Of a stretch of 59,948 nt of DNA, positions 27,263-36,561 are shown one piece after another. A program made the translations under genes and the position numbers. Within the stretch, counting starts at the first letter, position 1; each line of letters opens with the position of its first letter. The stretch comes from an uncultured Anaerosolibacter sp. Its GTDB lineage: Bacteria > Bacillota_A > Clostridia > Peptostreptococcales > Thermotaleaceae. The stretch lies in assembly GCA_937948705.1 (NCBI GenBank), contig CALECF010000037.1, positions 1-59,948 of the forward strand. Reading direction: 5' to 3'. The notes under the pieces are model-generated. The model was not told the origin of the DNA, did no database searches, and worked only from the letters and a program-made list of their open reading frames with translations.

Positions 27263-28384
27263 ATGTTGGAACGATATATCGTAAAAGACGGAAAAAAAAT
27301 GAGATATGGGTATACTACAGGCTCTTGTGCAGCAGCGGCGGCCAAGGCAGCTGCCATGATGGCCTTAAGTGGTCAGGCAATCGAACAGGTATCCATTGAT
27401 ACACCAAAGGGATGGATTTTAGATATAAAGATCGAAGAGCATTCTTTGGGTAATCGTACAGCTGTATGTGCAGTCAAGAAGGATGCAGGGGATGATCCTG
27501 ATAATACCGATGGTATCCTTATAGAAGCCTGCTGTGAAATTTTAGAAACACCAGGTGTGGTGATCAAAGGCGGTAAAGGTGTTGGTATGGTCACCAAGCC
27601 AGGTCTTCAGATTGCTCCAGGTCAACCAGCAATTAATCCAGTACCTAGAAGGATGATCGAAAAAGAAGTTTTAGAAGTACTGCCAGGAGGAAAAGGTGCA
27701 ATGATTACCATTTCTGTCCCACAAGGAGAAGAAGTTGCAAAAAAGACCTTTAATCCGAGGCTTGGCATTGTGGGAGGAATATCCATACTAGGCACCTCTG
27801 GAATCGTGGAGCCTATGTCGGAAGAAGCATTTAAGGATTCTCTGGCACTGGAAATAAGCGTCGCAGCCAAAGAAGGTAAAGAACGTTTGATATTGGTTCC
27901 TGGAAACTATGGGAGAGACATCGCCATAGATCACTATGGATTAAACAAAGCTACGATTATCAAGACCAGCAATTTTGTAGGATTTATGCTGGAAAAGTGT
28001 GTGGAACATGGCATTAAGCAGGTGCTTATGATTGGTCATATAGGAAAGTTTGTGAAGCTGGCTGGGGGTATATTTCACACCCATAGTAAAGTAGCCGATG
28101 GACGAATTGAGATTCTAGCAGCAAATCTTGCTCTTTTGGGAGCAAGACAACAAATCATTGAAGACCTGTTTAAATGTGTAACCACAGAGGCGGCTATGGA
28201 AATTATCGATCGAGAAGGATATCATGCTGTTTATGATCTATTGTGCCAAAAGGCAGAGCAGAAAGCAGAACAGCGTATATTTCAGGAATTGGAAATCGGC
28301 ATCATCATGTTTTCTATGGATAAAAAGATCATTGGACAAGGAAACAATGGGAAAAGATTGGTGGAGGAGTTTAAGGATGAATAA
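27263..28384 (+). CDS. cbiD: Cobalt-precorrin-5B C1-methyltransferase
   Basis: SAM-dependent methylation at C1 in the anaerobic corrin pathway. It has 373 aa, with the hallmark start RYGYTTGSCAAAAAKAA, VKKDAGDDPDNTDG, the KGGKGVGMVTKPGL stretch and, later, GHIGKFVKLAGGIFHTHS. The C-terminus overlaps cbiE by 8 bp. GAGGG lies 6 bp before the ATG. Confidence 0.96.
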   Translation: MLERYIVKDGKKMRYGYTTGSCAAAAAKAAAMMALSGQAIEQVSIDTPKGWILDIKIEEHSLGNRTAVCAVKKDAGDDPDNTDGILIEACCEILETPGVVIKGGKGVGMVTKPGLQIAPGQPAINPVPRRMIEKEVLEVLPGGKGAMITISVPQGEEVAKKTFNPRLGIVGGISILGTSGIVEPMSEEAFKDSLALEISVAAKEGKERLILVPGNYGRDIAIDHYGLNKATIIKTSNFVGFMLEKCVEHGIKQVLMIGHIGKFVKLAGGIFHTHSKVADGRIEILAANLALLGARQQIIEDLFKCVTTEAAMEIIDREGYHAVYDLLCQKAEQKAEQRIFQELEIGIIMFSMDKKIIGQGNNGKRLVEEFKDE

Positions 28385-29000
28385 GGTCTATGTGCTGGGG
28401 ATGGGTCCTGGTAATAAGGAGTATATTCTGCCGATCACGACGCGAACGATTGAGGGTTGTGACGTACTCATTGGTGGGAAACGGAATCTGCAATACTATG
28501 AGGCCCTTGGTAAAGAAACTCTTTACATTCAATCAGATCTGGTAAGTATCATGGAATTTGTAGAAAAAAATCGGAGCCGAAAGAAGATTGCATTCCTATT
28601 ATCCGGGGATACTGGATTTTATAGCATGTTAGACTACATAAAAAAGCATCTTAAGCCCTGGGAGTTAGAAGTGATCCCTGGTATTAGCTCTTTCCAATAC
28701 ATGATGGCCAAACTAGGGGAATCATGGTACGATGCCTATGTAGGTAGTCTTCATGGGAGAACCTGTGATTTTATCGAGATTGTACAACAACATGAAAAGG
28801 CAGTTTTTTTGACAGATCATAAATATTCAGCTCAGCAAATTGCAAAGGAACTGTTACAGCATAAGATTGGAAATAAGAAAATGATTGTTGGTGAGAATCT
28901 ATCCTACGACAATGAGCGGATGATCATGGGTAAACCTGAAGAGATAGTAGATGCACCTAAATTTGATATGGCTGTGGTGGTGATTATGAATGACGAATAA
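28377..29000 (+). CDS. cbiE: Cobalt-precorrin-7 C5-methyltransferase
   Basis: SAM-dependent tetrapyrrole methylase of the class III fold, 207 aa. The start MNKVYVLGMGPGNKEYILP contains the family glycine motif; FLLSGDTGFYSM and EVIPGISSFQYMMAKLG follow. The frame is open 153 bp further upstream inside cbiD, but GGAGG within the cbiD end and the family start point to the ATG at 28377. It overlaps cbiT by 11 bp; in many organisms the two are fused as CobL. Confidence 0.93.
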   Translation: MNKVYVLGMGPGNKEYILPITTRTIEGCDVLIGGKRNLQYYEALGKETLYIQSDLVSIMEFVEKNRSRKKIAFLLSGDTGFYSMLDYIKKHLKPWELEVIPGISSFQYMMAKLGESWYDAYVGSLHGRTCDFIEIVQQHEKAVFLTDHKYSAQQIAKELLQHKIGNKKMIVGENLSYDNERMIMGKPEEIVDAPKFDMAVVVIMNDE

Positions 29001-29583
29001 GTGGACGTATAAAACATCTGGAATTCCTGACGAAGCATTTGTTAGAGGAAAAGTCCCTATGACAAAGGAAGAAGTCCGAGCCGTGACTATTTCCAAGTTG
29101 CGACTAAAAGAGGACCACATTGTAGTGGATATCGGTGCAGGTACAGGTTCGATTGCCATTGAAGCCGCCCATATTTGCACCAAAGGGAAGGTCTTTGCCA
29201 TCGAAAGAAATGAAGAAGGCATTGCCTTGATTGGAGAAAATTGTAGTCAATTTCAAGTGGATATAGAAATTCTTCAGGGTAATGCTGCGGAGAAACTGAA
29301 GAGTATTGCTGTCTTTGATCGGGTGGTCATAGGCGGTAGTGGTGGAGAACTGGAAGAGGTTGTTAAGCTCTGTTATGATAGAATAACACCTGGCGGTAGA
29401 GTCGTGGTCAATAGTATCACAGTTGAAACCCTGTATGAGTCCATACAGTTCTTAGGTGATGCAGGGTTTGTAGATATCGATGTGGTATCTGTAAGTGTTG
29501 CCAGGGGACGAAAGGCTGGACGCTATACTTTGATGGAAGCTCTGAATCCAATCTATATTGTTTCTGCAGAAAAGAGGTTTTAA
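28990..29583 (+). CDS. cbiT: Cobalt-precorrin-6B C15-methyltransferase (decarboxylating)
   Basis: Class I SAM methyltransferase that methylates C15 and removes the C12 acetate carboxyl. It has 197 aa, with the N-terminal GIPDEAFVRGKVPMTKEEVRA, the SAM motif VVDIGAGTGSIAIEA (about 37-51) and VIGGSGGELEE. It is coupled to cbiE by overlap. Confidence 0.95.
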   Translation: MTNKWTYKTSGIPDEAFVRGKVPMTKEEVRAVTISKLRLKEDHIVVDIGAGTGSIAIEAAHICTKGKVFAIERNEEGIALIGENCSQFQVDIEILQGNAAEKLKSIAVFDRVVIGGSGGELEEVVKLCYDRITPGGRVVVNSITVETLYESIQFLGDAGFVDIDVVSVSVARGRKAGRYTLMEALNPIYIVSAEKRF

Positions 29584-29607
29584 ATGAACAAAACTGGAGG
29601 AATTAAA

Positions 29608-30315
29608 ATGAATGGTAAGTTTTATGGCCTTGGGGTAGGGCCTGGAGATCCAGAATTAATCACCCTGAAGGCTTTACATATATTAAATGAGGCGGATATT
29701 ATCATTGCACCTGAAACCATCAAGGATAAGGGTAGTGTTGCCTATGACATTATCAGAAGTCATGTACAGGATCAGGGTAAAGTTGTTTTTCAAGTTTTTC
29801 CCATGACCTATGACAGCAAGGAATTAGATGATAGCTGGAATCGAAATATGGAGGAAATTCTCACCTTTCTACAGGACGGTAAAAATGTAGCTTTCATTAC
29901 ATTGGGAGATCCTATGGTTTATAGTACCTATGTATATGTGATGCGTCTCATTCGGGACAAAGGGATCGATGTGGAAACCGTTCCTGGTATCACATCCTTT
30001 TGTGCAGCGGCAAGCAGATTAGGGATACCCCTATCAGAAGGAAATGAAATCATCGCCATCGTCCCTGCAGCCTATCAATGTGAGGAGATTGATGATGTCC
30101 TTCGGGTTGCAGACAATGTGATTCTAATGAAGCCTTCCAGAGGCTTTGAGGAGACTGTAAAAAAACTAGAAGAACATCAGCTTTTAGAGAACACAGTGTT
30201 AATTACTAAATGCGGGCATGAAGATGAGAAGATCTCCTATGATGTAAAGAGTCTAGTGGGAGAGAAGATTGATTACTTATCTATGATGATTGCAAAAAAA
30301 AGGAGGCAGAAATAA
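29608..30315 (+). CDS. cbiL: Cobalt-factor II C20-methyltransferase
   Basis: First ring-specific methylation after cobalt insertion. It is a 235-aa class III methylase: MNGKFYGLGVGPGDPELITL at the start, then GDPMVYSTYVYVMRLI and ETVPGITSFCAAASRLGIPL, which fits CbiL/CobI. The ATG at 29608 has GGAGG 7 bp upstream; an earlier ATG at 29584 has none. The stop overlaps cbiF by one base. The methylases of this cluster resemble each other; assignment uses these internal motifs. Confidence 0.92.
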   Translation: MNGKFYGLGVGPGDPELITLKALHILNEADIIIAPETIKDKGSVAYDIIRSHVQDQGKVVFQVFPMTYDSKELDDSWNRNMEEILTFLQDGKNVAFITLGDPMVYSTYVYVMRLIRDKGIDVETVPGITSFCAAASRLGIPLSEGNEIIAIVPAAYQCEEIDDVLRVADNVILMKPSRGFEETVKKLEEHQLLENTVLITKCGHEDEKISYDVKSLVGEKIDYLSMMIAKKRRQK

Positions 30316-31070
30316 TGGTATATTTTATAGGTGCAGGACCTGGAGATCCAGAATTAATCACGGTAAAGGGACAAAGAATTGTAAAAGAGGCAGACATCAT
30401 TATTTATGCAGGCTCTTTGGTAAACAAAGCAATTATCGATTGCAGAAGGGAAGACGCAGAAGTCCATAATAGTGCTTCCATGACACTGGAGGAAGTAATT
30501 GAAGTCATGGAAAGAGGAATAGGCCAAGGAAAACTTGTGGCCAGAGTCCATACAGGAGATCCTAGTATATATGGTGCGATCCGTGAACAGATGGACATAT
30601 TGGATGAAAAGGATATTTCTTACGAGGTGATTCCAGGAGTAAGCTCTTTTGTCGGCTCTGCGGCTGCTATTAAGAAGGAGTTCACATTACCAGGGGTAAC
30701 CCAGACCGTTATCCTTACTAGAATGGAAGGTAGAACCGATGTGCCAGAAAAGGAAGACCTCGAGAAATTGGCACAACATCGTGCTTCCATGTGCATCTTC
30801 CTATCTGTCCATATGATTGATGATGTTGTAAAAAAGCTGGCTGTCCATTACCCAATGACTACCCCAATCGCTGTGGTACAAAAGGCCACATGGGAGGATC
30901 AGAAAATAGTCATGGGCACCTTGGCTGATATAGGTGACAGAGTAAGGGAAGCAGGAATCAATAAAACTGCTCAGATCATGGTAGGAGATTTCCTAGGAAA
31001 TAACTATGAAAAATCAAAGCTTTATGACAAGGATTTCAGTCATGAGTTTAGGAATGCTAAGAATGAGTAA
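30315..31070 (+). CDS. cbiF: Cobalt-precorrin-4 C11-methyltransferase
   Basis: Class III SAM methylase of 251 aa. Typical CbiF/CobM features are VYFIGAGPGDPELITVKG, IIYAGSLVN, VHTGDPSIYGAIREQMDIL, YEVIPGVSSFVGSAAA and VILTRMEGRT. It methylates C11 of cobalt-precorrin-4, just before CbiG opens the ring lactone. It overlaps the start of cbiG by 8 bp. Confidence 0.94.
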   Translation: MVYFIGAGPGDPELITVKGQRIVKEADIIIYAGSLVNKAIIDCRREDAEVHNSASMTLEEVIEVMERGIGQGKLVARVHTGDPSIYGAIREQMDILDEKDISYEVIPGVSSFVGSAAAIKKEFTLPGVTQTVILTRMEGRTDVPEKEDLEKLAQHRASMCIFLSVHMIDDVVKKLAVHYPMTTPIAVVQKATWEDQKIVMGTLADIGDRVREAGINKTAQIMVGDFLGNNYEKSKLYDKDFSHEFRNAKNE

Positions 31071-32139
31071 AGCAATCATTACACTGACTCGAGGCGGATT
31101 CGACTTGGGGAAGCGATTGCAGCAAATGGTTGAGGGTAGTACCTTGTATGTAAATGAAAAGTTTGACATTGAAGGTGCTAGGATGCAAAGGATAGAAAAG
31201 AATTTCACTGACTTTGTAGGGGATATTTTTAATCAATATGAATGTTTAATCTTTATTATGGCTGCAGGGATTGTGGTACGGGCCATTGCGCCCCATATTA
31301 AGGACAAAAAGTTAGATCCGGCAGTCCTTGTTTTGGACGAAAAAGGGGAAAATGTGATTAGTCTTTTATCGGGCCATCTTGGAGGGGCTAATGCATATAC
31401 TCTTTCCATTGCAGCGTTGCTGGGTGGAAATCCTGTAATTACAACTGCATCAGATGTAAATCAATCTATTGCCGTAGATACTTTGGCCATGGTGCTAAAT
31501 TGTGCCATTGAAGATTATAAGGATGCCACAAGGATTACAGCTCATATTGTAAATGGTGAATGGATTGGCATTCAATCAGATATACCCATAGATTTTCCAT
31601 TGCCTGAGAATATACATGTGGTGGACGGAAAAGAATTAGAGAATGAAAAATACAAAGGTTTGATATACATAACGGAGAGACAAGTTACGAAACATTCAAA
31701 TCATGACCATGTGGTCTTAAGGCCTAAGAATATTGTGCTGGGTATGGGATGTAGAAAAGGAAAGTCAGAAGCTGAAATTATGGCGGCGATCCATTCGACA
31801 TTGAAGAATTTAAATATCGATCCTATATCTATAAAACATATTGCCACGGTAGATGTTAAACAGAATGAACCGGGGCTCATTGGAGCTGCGAAAGCGTTGA
31901 AGGTTCCCTTGGTCATTATTGGTAGAGAGAGCATCGTTACGGTGGAAAAGGAATTCGATCGTTCGGAGTTCGTTGAGAGAACCATAGGTGTGGGCTCTGT
32001 ATGTGAACCTGTAGCTATGCTAAGTTGTAAAGAGGGCACTTGGCTTCAAAGAAAAACTGTTTATGATGGAATCACGATTGCGGTGATGAGAGAAGGTGAA
32101 TTTAGGTATGGAAATCATTGTGGTAGGAATAAACTATAA
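31063..32139 (+). CDS. cbiG: Cobalt-precorrin-5A hydrolase
   Basis: Opens the delta-lactone and releases the two-carbon fragment as acetaldehyde. The ATG at 31063 gives 358 aa; the open frame reaches 31006, but that start lies inside cbiF and lacks a ribosome site. The N-terminal domain holds ECLIFIMAAGIVVRAIAPHIKDK and VLSLLSGHLGGANA-type motifs. The C-terminal CobE-like domain starts near VLGMGCRKGKS with IATVDVKQNEPGL. It overlaps hemA by 32 bp. Confidence 0.94.
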   Translation: MSKAIITLTRGGFDLGKRLQQMVEGSTLYVNEKFDIEGARMQRIEKNFTDFVGDIFNQYECLIFIMAAGIVVRAIAPHIKDKKLDPAVLVLDEKGENVISLLSGHLGGANAYTLSIAALLGGNPVITTASDVNQSIAVDTLAMVLNCAIEDYKDATRITAHIVNGEWIGIQSDIPIDFPLPENIHVVDGKELENEKYKGLIYITERQVTKHSNHDHVVLRPKNIVLGMGCRKGKSEAEIMAAIHSTLKNLNIDPISIKHIATVDVKQNEPGLIGAAKALKVPLVIIGRESIVTVEKEFDRSEFVERTIGVGSVCEPVAMLSCKEGTWLQRKTVYDGITIAVMREGEFRYGNHCGRNKL

Positions 32140-33427
32140 GCAATCACCTATAGAAATACGGGAAAAAGTGGCATTTACAAAGAGTGATCTTGAAAAGGCT
32201 TATGGCATGTTCAAAGAAAATCATTTCATAAAAGAGGCAGTCATACTTTCTACCTGTAATCGTAGTGAAATCACAGCCGTGGCCCAGGATGTTGAGAAGG
32301 GTGTTCGCGAGTTGGTGAAATTCTATCATCAATTTTTTGGATTAGTAGATGGAACCTTAACGGAGCACCTATTTATTAAAGTTTCTGACGATGCAGTTAA
32401 GCATATTTATCATTTGACAGCCGGGCTAGACTCCTTGATTCTAGGGGAAGATCAGATATTGGGCCAAGTAAGGGAAGCCCATGGCAATGCCAAAACTTGG
32501 GGATGTACAGATGCAATATTGAACAAGCTTTATCGAGAAGCCATTACAACTTCGAAAAAGATTAAGAGAACGACAGCAATCTCTCAGAACTCTCTTTCCA
32601 TTAGTTCCATCGCAGTAAAGTTTGTGGAGCAGATTTTCGGAGATTTAGCGGATAAACGGGTCCTGGTAATTGGTGTCGGAAAAATGAGTAGGATTGCCAT
32701 CGAAAACTTGATTTATAAGGGTGTTAAAGAGATTTATGTTACAAATCGGACCAAAGGCCATGCTGTGGATTTGTCAAAACGATACAAAGAAGTAGGTGTT
32801 ATTGATTTTCAAGATCGATACAAGATGCTCTCCCAAGTGGATATTATCATTACTTCCACCAGTGCGCCCCACTATGTATTAAAGAAGGACATTTTTGAAA
32901 AATTCTATGGACGAGAAAACAAGGTATGTATTATTGATATTGCAGTACCCCGTGATGTAGATCCTGAGGTAGGAAAGATCCAGGATGTTTCCCTCTATGA
33001 ATTGGATGATTTAAAGAGAGTATCCATGGAAAACATGGAATCTAGGGTTGAGGCAGCAAAACATGCCGGAGAGATTATAATTGAAGAATGTATTAAATTT
33101 GAAAATTGGTATCATTGTTTGCCTGTGTTTCCTGTACTAGAAGCCCTTGCCCAATATAGAGAAGAAATTCTTGAGGAGGAAGTAAAAAGTTTGATGCCTC
33201 GCCTCGAACAAGCTTCTGAGAAGGATAAAGAATTAATAGAGATCGTAATGCGCAGTTTAGCGAAGAAAATCATTCGAAAGCCCATCCTTAACCTCAAAAG
33301 GGCAGGAGAAGATCGACAGGGTGAGCTATATGCCACAATAGCCGGCCAATTATTTGGTGTGAATCAGTACAGTTGTAAACCTGGTCCTTGTAAGGAATGC
33401 ACAAAGGTTTGCAGTAAAAATAGTTAG
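32108..33427 (+). CDS. hemA: Glutamyl-tRNA reductase
   Basis: NADPH-dependent reduction of glutamyl-tRNA to glutamate-1-semialdehyde, the first step of tetrapyrrole synthesis. With the ATG at 32108 the catalytic Cys is C50 (LSTCNRSE), the same number as in E. coli, which supports this start over the upstream GTG. The GLDSLILGEDQILGQV motif and an NADP Rossmann domain (VLVIGVGKMSRIA) follow. The 439-aa protein ends in an unusual Cys-rich tail (C423, C428, C431, C435). Placing hemA between cbiG and cbiH ties precursor supply to B12 synthesis. Confidence 0.96.
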   Translation: MEIIVVGINYKQSPIEIREKVAFTKSDLEKAYGMFKENHFIKEAVILSTCNRSEITAVAQDVEKGVRELVKFYHQFFGLVDGTLTEHLFIKVSDDAVKHIYHLTAGLDSLILGEDQILGQVREAHGNAKTWGCTDAILNKLYREAITTSKKIKRTTAISQNSLSISSIAVKFVEQIFGDLADKRVLVIGVGKMSRIAIENLIYKGVKEIYVTNRTKGHAVDLSKRYKEVGVIDFQDRYKMLSQVDIIITSTSAPHYVLKKDIFEKFYGRENKVCIIDIAVPRDVDPEVGKIQDVSLYELDDLKRVSMENMESRVEAAKHAGEIIIEECIKFENWYHCLPVFPVLEALAQYREEILEEEVKSLMPRLEQASEKDKELIEIVMRSLAKKIIRKPILNLKRAGEDRQGELYATIAGQLFGVNQYSCKPGPCKECTKVCSKNS

Positions 33428-33437
33428 GGGGAAGAAG

Positions 33438-34178
33438 ATGAAACAGCAGAGTAAGATATATGTAGTAGGGATTGGACCTGGGAATCGGGAACATATGAGT
33501 ATGCGTGCAATAGAGGCGATTGCTGATGCAGAGGTAATCATTGGATACAAGACATACATTGATTTAATCAAAGATCTTATCGTTGACAAGCAAGTTATAG
33601 ATTCAGGAATGAGAAAAGAGGTTGAACGCTGTAATCTGACGCTAGATTATGCACTAGAAGGTAAAAAAGTTGCCATTATCAGTAGTGGAGATGCAGGTGT
33701 ATACGGTATGGCTGGCATTATGCTAGAGGTAAAATATGAAAGAAACAGCGATGTTGAGATTGAGGTTGTTCCAGGAATTACAGCTGCCAGTGCTGCGTCA
33801 GCTGTATTAGGCGCACCTATGATGCATGATTTCGCCGTGATTTCCCTTAGTGACCTATTGACAGAATGGGAGCTGATTAAAAAAAGACTAGAATGCGCTG
33901 CCATGGGAGATTTTATTGTAGCTTTATATAATCCTAAAAGCATGGGGAGAGTGCATCAGATTGAGGAAGCTCGAGAGATCATGATGAGATATAAGGCTGG
34001 AAGTACTCCGGTAGGTATTGTGAAAAATGCCAAACGTCAAGGGGAAGAAGCGGTGGTTACTGATTTGGAACATATGCTGGACCACGATATTGATATGCTT
34101 ACTGTTGTGGTCATTGGAAATGCTCATACCTATGTAAAGGAAGGTAAAATGATCACTCCGAGGGGCTATCACATATGA
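33438..34178 (+). CDS. cbiH: Cobalt-factor III C17-methyltransferase
   Basis: Class III SAM methylase of 246 aa that methylates C17 and contracts the ring. It has the CbiH/CobJ pattern IYVVGIGPGNREHMS, AEVIIGYKTYIDLI, ISSGDAGVYGMAGIMLEV, EVVPGITAASAASAVLGAPMM and FIVALYNPKSMGR. AGGGGGAAG lies before the ATG. It overlaps cbiJ by 4 bp (ATGA). Confidence 0.94.
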   Translation: MKQQSKIYVVGIGPGNREHMSMRAIEAIADAEVIIGYKTYIDLIKDLIVDKQVIDSGMRKEVERCNLTLDYALEGKKVAIISSGDAGVYGMAGIMLEVKYERNSDVEIEVVPGITAASAASAVLGAPMMHDFAVISLSDLLTEWELIKKRLECAAMGDFIVALYNPKSMGRVHQIEEAREIMMRYKAGSTPVGIVKNAKRQGEEAVVTDLEHMLDHDIDMLTVVVIGNAHTYVKEGKMITPRGYHI

Positions 34179-34936
34179 TATTTGTCATCAGTGGAACCCA
34201 GGATGGTAGGGAACTGGTGAAACAGCTCTCAACCCATGGATATCCACTTATTGTTTCCACAGCAACGGCCTATGGCGCAAGCCTCGTGGAAGATCATAAA
34301 AATTGTCAGGTTTTCCACCAACGCTTGAATAGGGATCAATTGATTGACTTTATAGATATTCATAAAATCAAATTGCTCATTGATGCAACCCACCCTTATG
34401 CTGTGGAAGTATCTTTAAATGCCATAAGTGCTTGCGAGCACCTCAAAATCCCGTATATTCGATTTGATAGATCCCAGAGTGATGAGACGGGTTATCAAGA
34501 TATTATTTATCCCGTAGAAGGGTACGAGGAAGCTGCGAAATATTTATCGAAGACCCAGGGAAATATATTACTGACCACGGGAAGTAAAACCCTGGAAATC
34601 TTTATGAATTTGATTGATAAGAAGAGGATCTATGCAAGGGTGCTCCCTACCAGTGATGTATTGAAAAAGTGTGAAGTGCTTGGCGTGCAGCCATCTCATA
34701 TCATTGCCATGCAAGGACCTTTTTCTAAAGAGATGAATGTAGAAATGATGAAGAAATATAATATTCGAACCATTGTTACAAAAGACAGTGGGGACATTGG
34801 GGGTACTTTGGATAAACTAGAGGCAGCCCATGAAATGGGGATTTCTGTGGTCATGATCATGAGGCCCTCCATGCCATATCCCAATGTATACAGGAACCTA
34901 GCCCATATCATAGATAAAGTGAGTGAAATCATATGA
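34175..34936 (+). CDS. cbiJ: Cobalt-precorrin-6A reductase
   Basis: NADH-dependent reduction of cobalt-precorrin-6A. It has 253 aa with the CbiJ/CobK motifs MIFVISGTQDGRELVKQL, LIDATHPYAVEVSLNA, IPYIRFDR, ILLTTGSKTLEIF and MQGPFSKEMN, with VTKDSGDIGG near the end. It overlaps the neighbouring genes on both sides by 4 bp. Confidence 0.94.
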   Translation: MIFVISGTQDGRELVKQLSTHGYPLIVSTATAYGASLVEDHKNCQVFHQRLNRDQLIDFIDIHKIKLLIDATHPYAVEVSLNAISACEHLKIPYIRFDRSQSDETGYQDIIYPVEGYEEAAKYLSKTQGNILLTTGSKTLEIFMNLIDKKRIYARVLPTSDVLKKCEVLGVQPSHIIAMQGPFSKEMNVEMMKKYNIRTIVTKDSGDIGGTLDKLEAAHEMGISVVMIMRPSMPYPNVYRNLAHIIDKVSEII

Positions 34937-35574
34937 AAAAGTATTATCCAATTATGTTAGATATTGATGGGAAGCACTGCGTCGTGATTGGTGGGGGTAA
35001 AGTTGCCGAGCGAAAGGTCGAATCCTTGCTAGAATGTGGGGGAATTGTTACCGTAATTAGTCCAGAAGTTACCGAAGGGTTAGGTAATCTTGCTCAAAAT
35101 AGAAAGATACAAATAATCATGAAAGCGTATAACAAAGGTGATTTAAAGGGTTTTGACCTGGTTTATGTGGCCACTGATAATGAGCAAGTCAATGGGCAAT
35201 GTCTCAAAGAAGCCAGACAGGAAAAAGTATTGCTAAATGTTGTTGATAAACCGGATATGTGTGACTTTATTGTTCCCGCCTCTGTTCAAAGAGGCGATCT
35301 TACGATTACCGTGTCTACCAATGGAAAAAGCCCAATGCTGTCTAGGAAAATCCGTGAGGATTTGGAAGCTGCTTATGGGGAGGAATATTCAGTGTTTTTA
35401 GAGGCCATGGGAGAATTGAGACCCTTGGTGTTAAACAAATGGGAAAATATCCATCACAGGAGAGAATTCTTTGAAAAGATAATCTATAGTGATGTTTTAG
35501 ATAGATATAGGAATGGCGAGATTCTAGATTTGAAACGGTATATTGTTGAAACTTTTTTCGAGCAGGGTGTATAA
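34933..35574 (+). CDS. Precorrin-2 dehydrogenase / siroheme synthase N-terminal type
   Basis: A 213-aa protein matching the N-terminal half of CysG and yeast Met8 (SirC/YlnF type). It has the NAD-binding start YYPIMLDIDGKHCVVIGGGKVAERKVESLL, LVYVATDNEQVN, CDFIVPASVQRGDLTITVSTNGKSPMLSRKIRE. It oxidises precorrin-2 to sirohydrochlorin, the CbiX substrate, and may also insert iron for siroheme as Met8 does. Some clusters name this gene hemA-associated or cysG-like; I leave the symbol blank. Confidence 0.88.
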   Translation: MKKYYPIMLDIDGKHCVVIGGGKVAERKVESLLECGGIVTVISPEVTEGLGNLAQNRKIQIIMKAYNKGDLKGFDLVYVATDNEQVNGQCLKEARQEKVLLNVVDKPDMCDFIVPASVQRGDLTITVSTNGKSPMLSRKIREDLEAAYGEEYSVFLEAMGELRPLVLNKWENIHHRREFFEKIIYSDVLDRYRNGEILDLKRYIVETFFEQGV

Positions 35575-35627
35575 AAATCACAGAGTTGGGACCGTATATA
35601 TAATAAGGATGGGAAAAGGTGGACGAA

Positions 35628-36560
35628 ATGAAAAGAAATAAGATTATCGTGGGCTCAAGAGCCAGTGAACTGGCCCTGACTCAAACTCGGTGGGTGATTC
35701 AAAGTCTTAAGGAAAAATTTAACCATATAGATTTTGAGATTATTGAGATTAAAACCATTGGGGACAAAATATTAGATAAAACCCTTGATAAGATTGGTGG
35801 CAAGGGATTATTTGTTAAAGAAATCGAAGCAGCCCTTCTACAAAATGAGATTGATATAGCTGTCCATAGTATGAAGGATGTGCCTACTGAGATGACCGAG
35901 GATTTGATGATCGGGGCTATTACGAAACGGGAGGATATTCGAGATGTACTCATATCAAAGAATGGATTGGACATAGCAAATCTCCCTTTAGGAGCACGGA
36001 TAGGAACCAGCAGTTTGCGCAGAGCTGCCCAGCTTTTAAACTTTAGACCAGATTTACAAATGGAACCTATTCGTGGCAATATTGCAACACGAATTAAAAA
36101 AATTGAACAGTTGGGCTTGGATGGTGTGATCTTAGCAGCTGCTGGTATCCTAAGAATGGGCTGGGAGGATCAAATCACAGAATATATTTCAACTGATATT
36201 TGTATACCTGCTGTGGGGCAGGGAGCCCTAGGAATTCAAGTTCGGTCAAAGGATCAAGAAATAATTGATATAGTAAGGGAATTGAATGATCCCACGGTTG
36301 AGATTTGTGTCAATGCAGAGAGAAGCTTTATGCGGGAACTAAAGGGTGGATGTCACGTGCCTATCGGTGCGTATGCTTGGATGGATGGAGACAATGTAAA
36401 AATGAAAACCGTAGTCTCTGCTCCCGATGGTAAAGAACAAATTAAAATGGAAGAAACGTCCCATCCAAGAGATGGAGAAATGTTAGGAATCAATATGGCA
36501 ACCAAAAGTTTGAAACAGGGTGCCAAAGAAATACTGACAAGGATAGAGGCTGGTGAATAG
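35628..36560 (+). CDS. hemC: Hydroxymethylbilane synthase (porphobilinogen deaminase)
   Basis: Polymerises four porphobilinogens. The ATG at 35628 (AAAAGGTGG just upstream) gives 310 aa and puts the dipyrromethane cofactor Cys at C242 (KGGCHVPIGA), the same number as in E. coli. Other motifs are IKTIGDKILD, GLFVKEIEAAL, HSMKDVP and GTSSLRRAAQL. A 53-bp gap before it contains TATAAT at 35599-35604 without a good -35, so an extra weak promoter is possible. Confidence 0.96.
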   Translation: MKRNKIIVGSRASELALTQTRWVIQSLKEKFNHIDFEIIEIKTIGDKILDKTLDKIGGKGLFVKEIEAALLQNEIDIAVHSMKDVPTEMTEDLMIGAITKREDIRDVLISKNGLDIANLPLGARIGTSSLRRAAQLLNFRPDLQMEPIRGNIATRIKKIEQLGLDGVILAAAGILRMGWEDQITEYISTDICIPAVGQGALGIQVRSKDQEIIDIVRELNDPTVEICVNAERSFMRELKGGCHVPIGAYAWMDGDNVKMKTVVSAPDGKEQIKMEETSHPRDGEMLGINMATKSLKQGAKEILTRIEAGE

Positions 36561-36561
36561 T

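Noticed and set aside
28224..28376. N-terminal extension of cbiE
   Set aside because: The open frame runs into cbiD, the extra residues do not resemble the family, and the ATG at 28377 has a good ribosome site.
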